From Congeria kusceri (Eukaryota > Mollusca > Bivalvia > Myida > Dreissenidae), in NCBI GenBank assembly GCA_027627225.1, contig JAPFQT010000395.1, positions 1 through 64,000 on the forward strand: a stretch of 64,000 nucleotides of DNA. The letters are read 5' to 3'. The translations under genes and the position numbers were made by a program. The notes beneath the pieces were generated by a model. The model searched no databases. It saw nothing but the letters and a program-made list of their open reading frames with translations, and had not been told where the DNA came from. Below are positions 35,174 to 46,481 of the stretch, piece by piece. Numbering within the stretch: the first letter of the stretch is position 1; each line of letters starts with the position of its first letter.

Positions 35174-35485
35174 TGAATACATTTGTATATAATGTAGTAT
35201 TTGTTTAGCTCATTCAAGGCAAGGTACTGGATGAAGTGTATGGCGAATTAATCGAGATTCCAGCTGAAACTTCATCTAGAAAAGAACTTAAGAAAATAAC
35301 TTAAACGAAAGAGTGATTTGTTTGCCATGACGGCCTTGTTGTAACCGGAGCATCTAACAAGACATTCCAAGTTTAAAGCAAAGCTGTATAATCTTTCTAA
35401 ACAGCTCGACTCCTACAGGCAACGAAAAGCTAAGACTGAATGAATACATTTGTATATAATGTAGTATTTGTTTAGCTCATTCAAG
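35174..35485. repeat. 45-bp direct repeats flanking a gene-segment copy
   Basis: TGAATACATTTGTATATAAT through GTTTAGCTCATTCAAG is present at 35174-35218 and identically at 35441-35485. Between them lies the third copy of the C-terminal gene segment (35219-35440). Confidence 0.9.
35219..35440 (+). pseudogene. Broken C-terminal gene segment, copy 3
   Basis: Starts with the codons for VLDEVYGELIEIPAET, is frameshifted by an insertion in the RKELKK region, lacks the middle (SNGRF to NMNID), and resumes with AAGTTTAAAGCAAAGCTG through CTCGACTCCTACAGGCAACG. It is homologous to 31570-31860 and 63853-64000. The bounding 45-bp direct repeats are unusual for a simple segmental copy. Confidence 0.65.
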
Positions 35486-35627
35486 ATTACAGAACTTGTT
35501 TAAGAATATATAGTAATGCACAGTGGGCGTAATTAACAGAAGGGTTTTCCGGGGTGGATAAATTGTTACAAAATTATGTAAATGACACAATTATAAGGTA
35601 TTAACGACACACACACACACACACGAA

Positions 35628-35860
35628 GTAAGATGCTGGCTTCACAATCCAGGAGTCGCACGTTCGAGCCCCTGCTACACCCTAACCTACTAAATCATCT
35701 TTTGCAGGATACGTTCTAAACCGAGGTGCAGCGTACGATGTGTTTTAAACCGAGCACTTGAAAGACCCAGTGTTGCCTCTGAATGAGGTGTCTGGTATCG
35801 GAGGGAAACCCAGAGCACTCAATACAAATGCACCACACACACACATTCCGTACTGTACTA
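35628..35860 (+). mobile_element. tRNA-derived SINE, diverged copy
   Basis: Matches the element at 13386-13705: GATGCTGGCTTCACAATCCAGGAGTCG, a B box CGTTCGAGCCC, CCCTAACCTACTAAATC, ACGTTCTAAACCGAGGTGCA and TGAAAGACCCAGTGTTGCCTCTG. The 5-prime A-box end is replaced by an (AC)n run at 35608-35624. Confidence 0.75.
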
Positions 35861-36849
35861 TGTGTACTAAAGGTACTAAAATATCTCTTAATGTTGGTGT
35901 TGCTGTACGTTAGGCGCGTCGAACCTGTTTCCACTTACGTCAACTGTCACATGTACACTTGTGCGCGAGGATATCGTGTAATCGCAATACACCTAGAACT
36001 TCCAATTGAATAGTTCTACCGTACTGCTAATAACACAACCACCACCAGTGCCATCACAACCAATACACTCACGTGAAAGTAATTTGCTTACAGCCGCAAT
36101 GTTCGACATACCGGTAAATTCTGATCATTATTATTAATTTGAATACACGATGAATATTCATTCATCGTTGATTTTGAGTCAATTTTCGGGTCTGTATACG
36201 TATAGTTGGTAACAAACAGACCAATAAACTAGAAAGTATTCGGAGAGCTCGAGGTTACACCCCTGCCACGAAAGGTAACGTACCTAGCTTACTTAACAAT
36301 TTACTTTGCCCATTCCCAACCTTCAGAATTTTTGTAAGGTAAGTTGCCGACAGACGACAGAAACAGCCTCCTCGGCGACAAACTTCTCACAAACAACGGC
36401 AACACAAACAATTCTCCTAAGCAGATATACTCGTAACAAAACCTGTTTAGCCGCATATTAACTACTTATGTCAAATACAAATGTACTACATTAATGAATT
36501 ATAAATAATATGATGAATACACGCAATAGACACAGAGATAACATTCCTATACATCGACTGAATTACTTTATTAACTGAAAATGTCATCATCCGCATGTAT
36601 ACATATAATTATGAACGAAAAAAAAGGCTCTTGAATTCTAAAATAACGGTTTGTAGAAGGACTAACAAGTCGTTACTAAGAAGATTTATTAATTCGGGCC
36701 CAGGACAACTTCGCTATCTACTTTATGTCTTTGCATTTCAATATTCTCATTCTCAATGCTATTAATGTTCTCTACCATCCACATTCCAACGTTATTCCAG
36801 CATTGAATGTATGGCCAATAATTATATTGATGCAATTAGGCGTAAAAAA
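35861..36849. other. No gene seen
   Basis: Short open frames only. The 76-codon plus frame at 35783-36013 overlaps the SINE end and is not convincing. Confidence 0.5.
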
Positions 36850-37172
36850 AAAATTATTTGTTTCCGCTGTCCCCCCTAATTTTTTTCCGCCGACCCTACA
36901 CTTTTTTTTGCCTATCAATCAGTAACTTGTTTTCTGATTTTCTCAGAAAAAGAGCAGTTTTCGCTTATATTATAAGTTTCTTTTCAGAAATACATTTTTC
37001 TTTTTTTTTGTAGTTAGGTACAGTTCTTTGTTTTTATGCGTTGAAACATTTTACATGCACCCCAATATACTTAAACTGTGTGGTGAATAAGCGGCAATAA
37101 AAAAAACTTAAAGAAAAACAAATACATTTTACCTCCCCTCCTAGGTTTTTTTCGGAGATGTAAGCGGAAACC
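36850..37172. mobile_element. ~320-bp MITE with TTGTTTCCGCT-type ends
   Basis: The left end ATTATTTGTTTCCGCTGTCCCCCC and the right end AGATGTAAGCGGAAACCAACCAT are inverted (TTGTTTCCGCT against TTGGTTTCCGCT). Similar ends bound the 1.3-kb insertion at 12902-14208. A/T homopolymer runs fill the interior. Confidence 0.5.
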
Positions 37173-38025
37173 AACCATTTATCATTTATTTATTTGCCTA
37201 ACTGTACGGACGAATGTTGAAATGGGAATTTTTACCACAATTTTGCGCCAACGAGCACTTTTACTTGGAATTTAGGCTGCACTAGTAGCAGTCGAAGTAG
37301 ATTGGAAGTAGAAATCGTGGCACGTGCATCTGTATTGGGTCAGTTTTATGTCGAATAAACAATCAAATTGAACACTGCATTACTTTAAATCATATAGACG
37401 TTTAACGTGAATTTTAAATGCATTAAATTGACCCATATATAATGACGAGGTACAGTGTCATGTGTCCTTTCGATATTGCATTAAACGAATCCCAAGATTT
37501 ATTAAAATGTGGTTGCAAATAGATATTTCGGCTAAATTAAGGCAATTAAAAATTAACTGAATTTGTTTGTATGAACAGGAATCAGTCTCGTCAATTGTAA
37601 CAACCCATACATCATAGAAAAATTAATTTTATTGATTTTGCATTATACACTAACCCACACCAAATAGATTTCACGTACGGTTTTGATAATTTTGTTGCTC
37701 CGTGAGCTCCATAGGAATATCAATAGGAAATGTGTATTAAATGGCGGCCCCCAAAAACGTGGTCCTGATCTGATATTAAATGTAGCTCAGCTGTTGTATG
37801 TCTAAAAAATAATTGAAGTGTATATAAACATTCTGAAAAAAAGAAGAAGATATAAGGGGATAAATTAGGTGTGTGTAGTTTAAATGTTCTTCATTAAGCT
37901 TTTATTTAACAGATACAAATACTCTGATATCAATATGTTTGCGGTTATGCTGCTTTCATAATCTTGTCAACAAACCAACATCATTAAATTCACATACTAG
38001 GATATAATACTTGTGTAATAAGGTA
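37173..38025. other. No gene seen
   Basis: AT-rich with no repeats or coding structure detected. Confidence 0.5.
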
Positions 38026-38345
38026 TTACATATTAAAGCAGCAGTCCAGAAATATGTTAATAAAATACAACTTTGCAGAAATCGTCTTTGTGGACATCTT
38101 ATGATCAAAATAAACGCATTGAAATCGGTAAAATAATAACGTTTTGGTAACTTTTTATCTGCATACAATAGCTGTTGATGCCTTTGGATGAAATCATCAT
38201 GCACATCGATAATCAGTGTATACTCCGTTCGCACCAAGCGTTTTCGAACATAGACATTATCAGATGCCTTTCGTAAATAAGAAACAGTATTCAGTCGAAT
38301 AACCGTCATTACAGTTGATTAAAATTGATGTCAATTTAAAATGTA
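38026..38345. repeat. Dispersed repeat (family 8), copy 1
   Basis: From AAAGCAGCAGTCCAGAAATATG through GAAATCGGTAAAATAATAACGTTT, ATAGCTG(T/G)TGATGCC and CCGTTCGCACCAAGCGTTTTCGAAC to AGTCGAATAACCGTCATTA. A diverged direct copy is at 47592-47915. The 117-codon minus open frame here (37956-38309) is not conserved in that copy. Confidence 0.8.
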
Positions 38346-38351
38346 TTGAAT

Positions 38352-38450
38352 TATGTTGGGGTGTTGAACCCAGGTCTACAGCGTGAGAGGCAGACACTTT
38401 AAAGAGCGAAAGAGCTATCCCAACAGCAATATTGTTGGAACTGCCTTAAA
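38352..38450 (-). mobile_element. tRNA-like SINE head, left copy
   Basis: On minus: GTTGGGATAGCTCTTTCGCT, an anticodon-arm-like CTGCCTCTCACGCTGTAG with CAC in the loop position, a B box CTGGGTTCAACACCC, and a 3-prime CCAAC that can pair with the 5-prime GTTGG. The copy at 60775-60875 is in the opposite orientation. D-arm irregularities argue against a functional tRNA. Confidence 0.55.
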
Positions 38451-38591
38451 TGCCTTAAACATGTTTTATATCTGGTGAATACTCGTTTTCAATTACTGGC
38501 ATGGGTTTTTCTCCATATCAAAACATACAGAATTTAGGTATTTCACAAAACTTCTTGTATGTGTATTTATGCTATATCTTGGTGTCAGCAG

Positions 38592-38706
38592 TTGTATTTC
38601 ACCATGGAAGGTACAGGGTTACCCATTCACTATGCACAGAGAGGCTCCGGCAGTGTTTCTTATCGCTATTACTCGATTGGTGAACGCATCATGCACAAAG
38701 CCAGAT
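38592..38706 (+). pseudogene. 115-bp exon-like segment, left copy
   Basis: Bounded by a CAGCAG tandem acceptor (ending 38591) and a GTATGT donor at 38707. Starting in phase 0 it reads LYFTMEGTGLPIHY, GSGSVSYRYYSIGERIMHKAR and ends in phase 1. The inverted copy at 60506-60620 has the same length, frame and splice sites with many substitutions. The final exon base is T here and G there. If spliced to the next plus-strand exon candidate (42349), T plus AA would make a stop. Protein family not recognised. Confidence 0.55.
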
Positions 38707-38744
38707 GTATGTGTTGTTGACTGATACTGTGAGAGAATGTCACC

Positions 38745-38870
38745 GCTAAATCGTTTAGTATTAGTGATTTGTAACCTTATTGAGTTATTGTTAATTTAAG
38801 CTCTTTATAAAGAAGTTATTCCGCAACTACTTTTTCTGGCATGCTACATTGTTGCTGCAAAAATTTGTGG
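38745..38870 (+). repeat. Inner inverted-duplication block, left
   Basis: TAAATCGTTTAGTATT(A/G)GTGATTT through AGCTCTTTATAAAGAAGTTATTCCGCAAC and GC(A/T)ACATTGTTGCTGCAAAAAT matches the reverse complement of about 56985-57105. Divergence is visibly higher than in the outer arms. Confidence 0.8.
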
Positions 38871-41800
38871 ATTTAAAAGCCTTTTGAAGCCGTGTTGGTC
38901 CTTAATGTAAGACAATTAAGTGTTATTATTGTCATGTATGTACAATTCTCTTTTTCCACTGTTCATAATGGAAAACTTACTACAGTTTGTACCCTATAGA
39001 TTCATACTTTAATGTCGGTTGATATACGTTAGGTTAGCGATAACAAAGCTTTGTTCATTCAGCCAGTCCATATCTGTCACCATAGTAAACCATACATTTT
39101 TATCACATCGCAGAAAATTAACTACGGACATAAAAGTCATTGTTTTGATGGAATTAAAGACATTAAAGTTGAAATGTTTATATATTAGTAATAAAATTGA
39201 AAATCATGAGCGTTTTGTTGATCATTTTCACTGTTAAATTGCCGATTTTGTTGTGTACTGAACAGAATTTGCGTCTGCCATCTTTGTTTACACGAACGGA
39301 TCATGTGATTTAAATCTAAATTACTCCTGCCTATTTTTAGCTACAATCATGTATTATACATCATTGGAAAGGTGAAATAATTATTATTGCAATTAGTGCA
39401 TGCAAGATGGCTGTTAATATAATTATGTCACATAAGATTTACGATGTTTAGGTTGCTGGAAGATAGTGAAACTGAAAGTGAAAGTGGACAACAATTTGAC
39501 AAGACAATCTGTCTCGATTTATAGCAAAGCATTGATCCTCATTAGCCACCCTGTACACAACTGAAATGTAAAGCCTGTCGTGTTTATTTTCATTTATAAT
39601 TGATCAATTTAATCTATACCATGTCTTGAATGAGCTGCAAATAAGGTAGCTGGGTGGGAGAGGGGTGAGCCGTCCCTCCCTTGTCATTGCCTTTAAGTGG
39701 TCACTGCAGGTTTAATTGAATGACTTCATGTTGTATACTTACAAGGTTTAATATTTTCTTAATATTTAAAGCTTTGTTGTTGTTCTTTTTCTTTAAATCT
39801 TAAAACATCCTTACATTGAAAAACAATTCTTACATTGAAAACAATCTTGTAACAGCTTTTATTCTGCATGCTTGATTTTTTTACTTAAATGCAATACTAG
39901 TAGCACTTCATAAAATGCTGGTAAGTATTGCATGATTTGCTTTTGCATATATTAATTTCAGGATTGCTGCAGTATTTGAAGATATTGTGCTTTGGTTTTT
40001 AGTCTTCTGTTCATACAGTACAAACAAGACAGTGGGGACAGTGGCTTTTGAAGACAGAAATTAACAGTCTTTCTCATGTTAGGTTGTTTCCAAGATGGTC
40101 AGCCAAGAAGTCTTTAAAGTTGTGTTGTGGTGCTTTGCATTGCAGTTTTGATTTTTTTTTCTTTTGCCTAAGATGGCCTATTCAGTATTCAATTTGTTAA
40201 TGTTTGATGTTACTGTTACTGTTCATATTTGTCGGAAAAGTGTTTCGTATAATATCAAGACCATGTTCTTTTAAAGTATTTTCTGATCAATACTTAAAAA
40301 AATGTCAGCATTTAAATTATGTTAATTGTTGTATTCAAGGTATGGTTTGAATTCTTTTGAACAAGTGAACAATTAGTATTCCAAGAAGTTCCTAAAGCAA
40401 AAGCTGCATTGAAAGACCACCTTTCATCAAGACTGCATGTTGTTTAATACATGTATTTACATTTCTGTGGCCATTTTTTTATTACTTTGAAGAGTACATG
40501 ATCTTTTTGGCAGATTTAAAAGGTAAAATATTTTACTTTGTGTTTTGGTCTCCAGAAAGAGTGGTCTTAAAACTGGAGATGATGTCGGATATATGCCTTT
40601 AAAGTTAATGAAAACACTGTTCCGAATACTGAAATAAATTAGCATGTTATATGTACTAAGCATGTTAAAGATATATATAATACATATAACTGAGCTTTAT
40701 AAATATATATAACATCTTTTACTTGCAGTTTGTAAATACCAAATGCTTTTTTACGCAGTACTAGAGACATTGTCTTACCCAGATTCAGTCCAGCATTTGG
40801 CTTTCATACTCATTCCATTTTAAATGATTTGTTGTCTTTTATAAGTCACCATGTATGTAAGACAGTGAAAATATGTGAAGTATTTACTTAACAAAGCATA
40901 AAGTGACATGAAAAGATTACTTTGAACCTGTTTAACTGCCAGAAATTATTGCCAGGTGTATTATTGACAGAATTTACATATTTGACAGAAGGAAATGTGC
41001 GGGGTTACCTTCTTCTGATAGACATAACTTTGTTATTTTTCAAGATACAGTAAGTTCAATTGCAGTTTTGTTTTTCTGAAAGAATAACCTATAAAATGGT
41101 ATATAATTTTGTAGGTTTTGCTAAAATAAAAAAAATCGTCTGTTATCGCTAGTTAGGTTTTATCATGTGTCAATATGTGCTCTACACGTGCATCTTCTAA
41201 GAAACATGCCCATTTTGATTACTTTAACATTCATTTGAGGTGAAATGTTCACCTTTAGGCTTCTTTGTTTACTTATTTAGTATTTTGGCTATATATTGCT
41301 TGGTAACATTACATTGACTGTTAAAAGTCTATTATTAATGTGAAACTGGGATTAAACGCATTTGCTATCTATTCTGATTATGGTATTCACATGTCTAGTC
41401 AAATTAATCGTAAAGTTATATAATATCTGTTCATTTTGTTACAGCTTTTCGCAATAATAAACCAATGATGAAACAAGTTGTTGCGTTCTGGTACAGATAC
41501 AGTGCCATCCCAGTGTAGGGAATTAATGTGCAGTTATTCCATGTAGAAACTTACAGAGCTTCTAATTATATGACCATATATATCTTTTCTAGTTAATACT
41601 ATATGCCATTGTTCTATTCTTTTATCTAGGCTCTCATAAATTATTAATTATTTCATGGGCAGTTTGAGACAGTACAGAACATTGGGAAATTCCATTTAAT
41701 TGTGTAAATGTTTAGAGAAACTGTAAATGTGGCAGAAATTCAGGATGTACAGTACAGCTCTTGCAAAATAAATATTTTACTTTCTGTCACAGAGTCGGAA

Positions 41801-42348
41801 TGTTAGATGCCAGTAATTACTTGGCGAATCTAAGTGGAGTAATGCTGAGTGGTAGCTGATAATCGCCCAAAATCCTGCGGAGTTACTTCGAGAACGTGTA
41901 CAACTGATAGATAACTATTTTATATGTTGCGCAATACACAGCTTTACTTCACGTCCACTTGCCTCTCATTCAGAATAGAGGGGGCTCAATACATATACAT
42001 GCTAATTTGTTATTAGAAGGAATATCAGCTAAATGACATTAACAAAAATGTTGCTGCTGGCAAAAAATAAACCAGAAGGTTATATTGAACTTGACAAGGA
42101 CATTTGATTCTGCATGGAGTGACAATGCTTGGAAATCATACATTTAAAAAAAAAACTCAGATAATTCAAATTGTAATTAAAACCTTTGTAGTTTGAAGTG
42201 TGTAGACTAAAAAATATTTTTGACCACCTTCATAGATGTGTATTACTTTATAATCGTACATGGCACTGATGTACGTTTGTGAGTTTCCTAGACTTTTGAG
42301 CTTGATTGAAGCGAAGAGATACGTGTACCATTATTCCTTGGATTTCAG
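38871..42348. other. Segment absent from the opposite arm; includes a related transposon end
   Basis: This ~3.5-kb stretch has no counterpart between the matching blocks on the right side. At 41750-41890 CAGTACAGCTCTTGCAAAAT follows TA, with CTAAGTGGAGT and CTGCGGAGTTAC behind it: a diverged left end related to the 4.5-kb transposon, with no right end found. No other coding was seen. Confidence 0.5.
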
Positions 42349-42439
42349 AACCTGAAGGGATTTACAAGGAGCTACTATGTCAGGAATGTAGAGACCCTGT
42401 GCTTGCAGAATGGGCTAAACTTGTCACTCGATATCTTTG
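42349..42439 (+). CDS. 91-bp exon candidate of an unknown gene
   Basis: Preceded by CCTTGGATTTCAG and followed by GTATGTTGC. One frame (phase 1 entry, two leftover bases at the end) reads PEGIYKELLCQECRD and PVLAEWAKLVTRYL without stops, and its composition is more protein-like than the surroundings. The entry phase agrees with the exit phase of the 115-bp exon 3.6 kb upstream on the same strand, but intervening exons cannot be excluded. The following exon would be in or beyond the assembly gap and satellite. Confidence 0.45.
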
Positions 42440-42617
42440 GTATGTTGCTGAAAAAATGCCTTTTGGAACATTACAGTAAGACATATGTTCATTGTTTTGT
42501 CTATGTTTGTAGGAGGCAACACTTAAATAAAAACTCCTTAAGTTTAATGTTGAATTGTAACAAATATTCATTTCAGTATCATAAGGTAAGATAAACACTG
42601 CTGGTAATGCGGCCCAT

Positions 42618-42769
42618 AGAAGATGGCGGGGTATATTGGTTTGCTAATGTCGGTCGGTAGAACACTTTCGTTTCCACTCTCTAGGTCCAGCAGTTTTCAT
42701 CCAGTCTTTATAGAAATGTTTGTAGGTATAATATCTAGTTCAAGTCAATAAACAGCCAAATCGCCTGAG
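42618..42769 (+). repeat. Inner inverted-duplication block next to the gap
   Basis: GGCGGGGTATATTGGTTTGCTAATGTCGGTCGGTA through TTTCCACTCTCTAGGTCCAGCAGTTTTCATCCAGTC and AACAGCCAAATCGCCTGAG matches the reverse complement of about 56790-56965. The homology runs directly into the N gap. Confidence 0.8.
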
Positions 42770-42969
42770 NNNNNNNNNNNNNNNNNNNNNNNNNNNNNNN
42801 NNNNNNNNNNNNNNNNNNNNNNNNNNNNNNNNNNNNNNNNNNNNNNNNNNNNNNNNNNNNNNNNNNNNNNNNNNNNNNNNNNNNNNNNNNNNNNNNNNNN
42901 NNNNNNNNNNNNNNNNNNNNNNNNNNNNNNNNNNNNNNNNNNNNNNNNNNNNNNNNNNNNNNNNNNNNN
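42770..42969. other. Assembly gap (200 N)
   Basis: Exactly 200 N at the left edge of the satellite. The round number suggests an unsized placeholder, so true satellite length is unknown. Confidence 0.97.
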
Positions 42970-45900
42970 AAGTATGATAATGATATACACATGCATGTAC
43001 ATATACACGAAGTATGATAATGATATACACATGCATGTACATATACACGAAGTATGATAATGATATACACATGCATGTACATATACACGAAGTATGATAA
43101 TGATATACACATGCATGTACATATACACGAAGTATGATAATGATATACACATGCATGTACATATACACGAAGTATGATAATGATATACACATGCATGTAC
43201 ATATACACAAGTATGATAATGATATACACATGCATGTACATATACACCAAGTATGATAATGATATACACATGCATGTACATATACACCAAGTATGATAAT
43301 GATATACACATGCATGTTCATATACACAAAGTATGATAATGATATACACATGCATGTACATATACACGAAGTATGATAATGATATACACATGCATGTTCA
43401 TATACACGAAGTATGATAATGATATACACATGCATGTACATATACACCAAGTATGATAATGATATACACATGCATGTACATATACACAAAGTATGATAAT
43501 GATATACACATGCATGTTCATATACACAAAGTATGATAATGATATACACATGCATGTACATATACACAAAGTATGATAATGATATACACATGCATGTACA
43601 TATACACAAAGTATGATAATGATATACACATGCATGTACATATACACAAAGTATGATAATGATATACACATGCATGTTCATATACACAAAGTATGATAAT
43701 GATATACACATGCATGTACATATACACGAAGTATGATAATGATATACACATGCATGTTCATATACACCAAGTATGATAATGATATACACATGCATGTACA
43801 TATACACCAAGTATGATAATGATATACACATGCATGTACATATACACCAAGTATGATAATGATATACACATGCATGTACATATACACCAAGTATGATAAT
43901 GATATACACATGCATGTACATATACACCAAGTATGATAATGATATACACATGCATGTACATATACACGAAGTATGATAATGATATACACATGCATGTACA
44001 TATACACAAAGTATGATAATGATATACACATGCATGTACATATACACAAAGTATGATAATGATATACACATGCATGTACATATACACGAAGTATGATAAT
44101 GATATACACATACATGTACATATACACCAAGTATGATAATGATATACACATGCATGTACATATACACCAAGTATGATAATGATATACACATGCATGTACA
44201 TATACACCAAGTATGATAATGATATACACATGCATGTACATATACACGAAGTATGATAATGATATACACATGCATGTACATATAGACCAAGTATGATAAT
44301 GATATACACATGCATGTACATATACACGAAGTATGATAATGATATACACATGCATGTACATATAGACCAAGTATGATAATGATATACACATGCATGTACA
44401 TATAGACCAAGTATGATAATGATATACACATGCATGTACATATACACGAAGTATGATAATGATATACACATGCATGTACATATACACCAAGTATGATAAT
44501 GATATACACATGCATGTACATATAGACCAAGTATGATAATGATATACACATGCATGTACATATACACAAAGTATGATAATGATATACACATACATGTACA
44601 TATACACAAAGTATGATAATGATATACACATGCATGTACATATAGACCAAGTATGATAATGATATACACATGCATGTACATATACACGAAGTATGATAAT
44701 GATATACACATGCATGTACATATACACGAAGTATGATAATGATATACACATGCATGTACATATACACGAAGTATGATAATGATATACACATGCATGTACA
44801 TATACACGAAGTATGATAATGATATACACATACATGTACATATACACGAAGTATGATAATGATATACACATGCATGTACATATAGACGAAGTATGATAAT
44901 GATATACACATGCATGTACATATAGACGAAGTATGATAATGATATACACATACATGTACATATACACCAAGTATGATAATGATATACACATGCATGTACA
45001 TATAGACGAAGTATGATAATGATATACACATGCATGTACATATAGACGAAGTATGATAATGATATACACATGCATGTACATATACACCAAGTATGATAAT
45101 GATATACACATGCATGTTCATATACACAAAGTATGATAATGATATACACATGCATGTTCATATACACCAAGTATGATAATGATATACACATGCATGTACA
45201 TATACACGAAGTATGATAATGATATACACATGCATGTACATATACACCAAGTATGATAATGATATACACATGCATGTACATATACACGAAGTATGATAAT
45301 GATATACACATGCATGTACATATACACCAAGTATGACAATGATATACACATGCATGTACATATACACCAAGTATGATAATGATATACACATGCATGTACA
45401 TATACACCAAGTATGATAATGATATACACATGCATGTACATATACACGAAGTATGATAATGATATACACATGCATGTACATATACACCAAGTATGATAAT
45501 GATATACACATGCATGTACATATACACCAAGTATGATAATGATATACACATGCATGTACATATACACCAAGTATGATAATGATATACACATGCATGTACA
45601 TATACACGAAGTATGATAATGATAGACACATGCATGTACATATACACCAAGTATGATAATGATATACACATGCATGTACATATACACCAAGTATGATAAT
45701 GATATACACATGCATGTACATATACACGAAGTATGATAATGATATACACATGCATGTACATATACACCAAGTATGATAATGATATACACATGCATGTACA
45801 TATACACGAAGTATGATAATGATATACACATACATGTACATATACACCAAGTATGATAATGATATACACATGCATGTACATATACACGAAGTATGATAAT

Positions 45901-46481
45901 GATATACACATGCATGTACATATACACCAAGTATGATAATGATATACACATACATGTACATATACACCAAGTATGATAATGATATACACATGCATGTACA
46001 TATACACCAAGTATGATAATGATATACACATACATGTACATATACACCAAGTATGATAATGATATACACATGCATGTACATATACACGAAGTATGACAAT
46101 GATATACACATACATGTACATATACACCAAGTATGATAATGATATACACATGCATGTACATATACACGAAGTATGATAATGATATACACATGCATGTACA
46201 TATACACCAAGTATGACAATGATATACACATGCATGTACATATACACGAAGTATGATAATGATATACACATGCATGTACATATACACGAAGTATGATAAT
46301 GATATACACATACATGTACATATACACCAAGTATGACAATGATATACACATGCATGTACATATACACCAAGTATGACAATGATATACACATACATGTACA
46401 TATACACGAAGTATGATAATGATATACACATGCATGTACATATACACAAAGTATGATAATGATATATACATGCATGTACAT
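42970..46481. repeat. 40-bp satellite, about 88 units
   Basis: The consensus unit is AAGTATGATAATGATATACA followed by CATGCATGTACATATACAC and one variable base (A, C or G). Nearly every unit is exactly 40 bp; one near 43206 is 39. In each unit a 26-nt stretch from ATATACAC to TATACAC is strictly alternating purine/pyrimidine and has the palindrome ACATGCATGT at its core. Sequence variants cluster: TTCA for TACA at 43318-43760, TATAGAC at 44281-45050, TACATG for TGCATG and GACAAT for GATAAT mainly after 45830. Minus-strand open frames up to 907 codons arise because the unit has no minus-strand stop in any frame. Confidence 0.97.

Noticed and set aside
37956..38309. 117-codon minus frame as a gene
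   Set aside because: It lies in dispersed repeat family 8, and the frame is not kept in the second copy at 47.6-47.9 kb.
38352..38450. Functional tRNA gene
   Set aside because: The D-arm region is irregular, stem pairing is incomplete, and the segment occurs as a repeat with a non-tRNA tail.
42970..46481. Regularly spaced repeats suggesting a CRISPR array
   Set aside because: Units are contiguous with no unique spacers, no cas genes are present, and the setting is eukaryotic.
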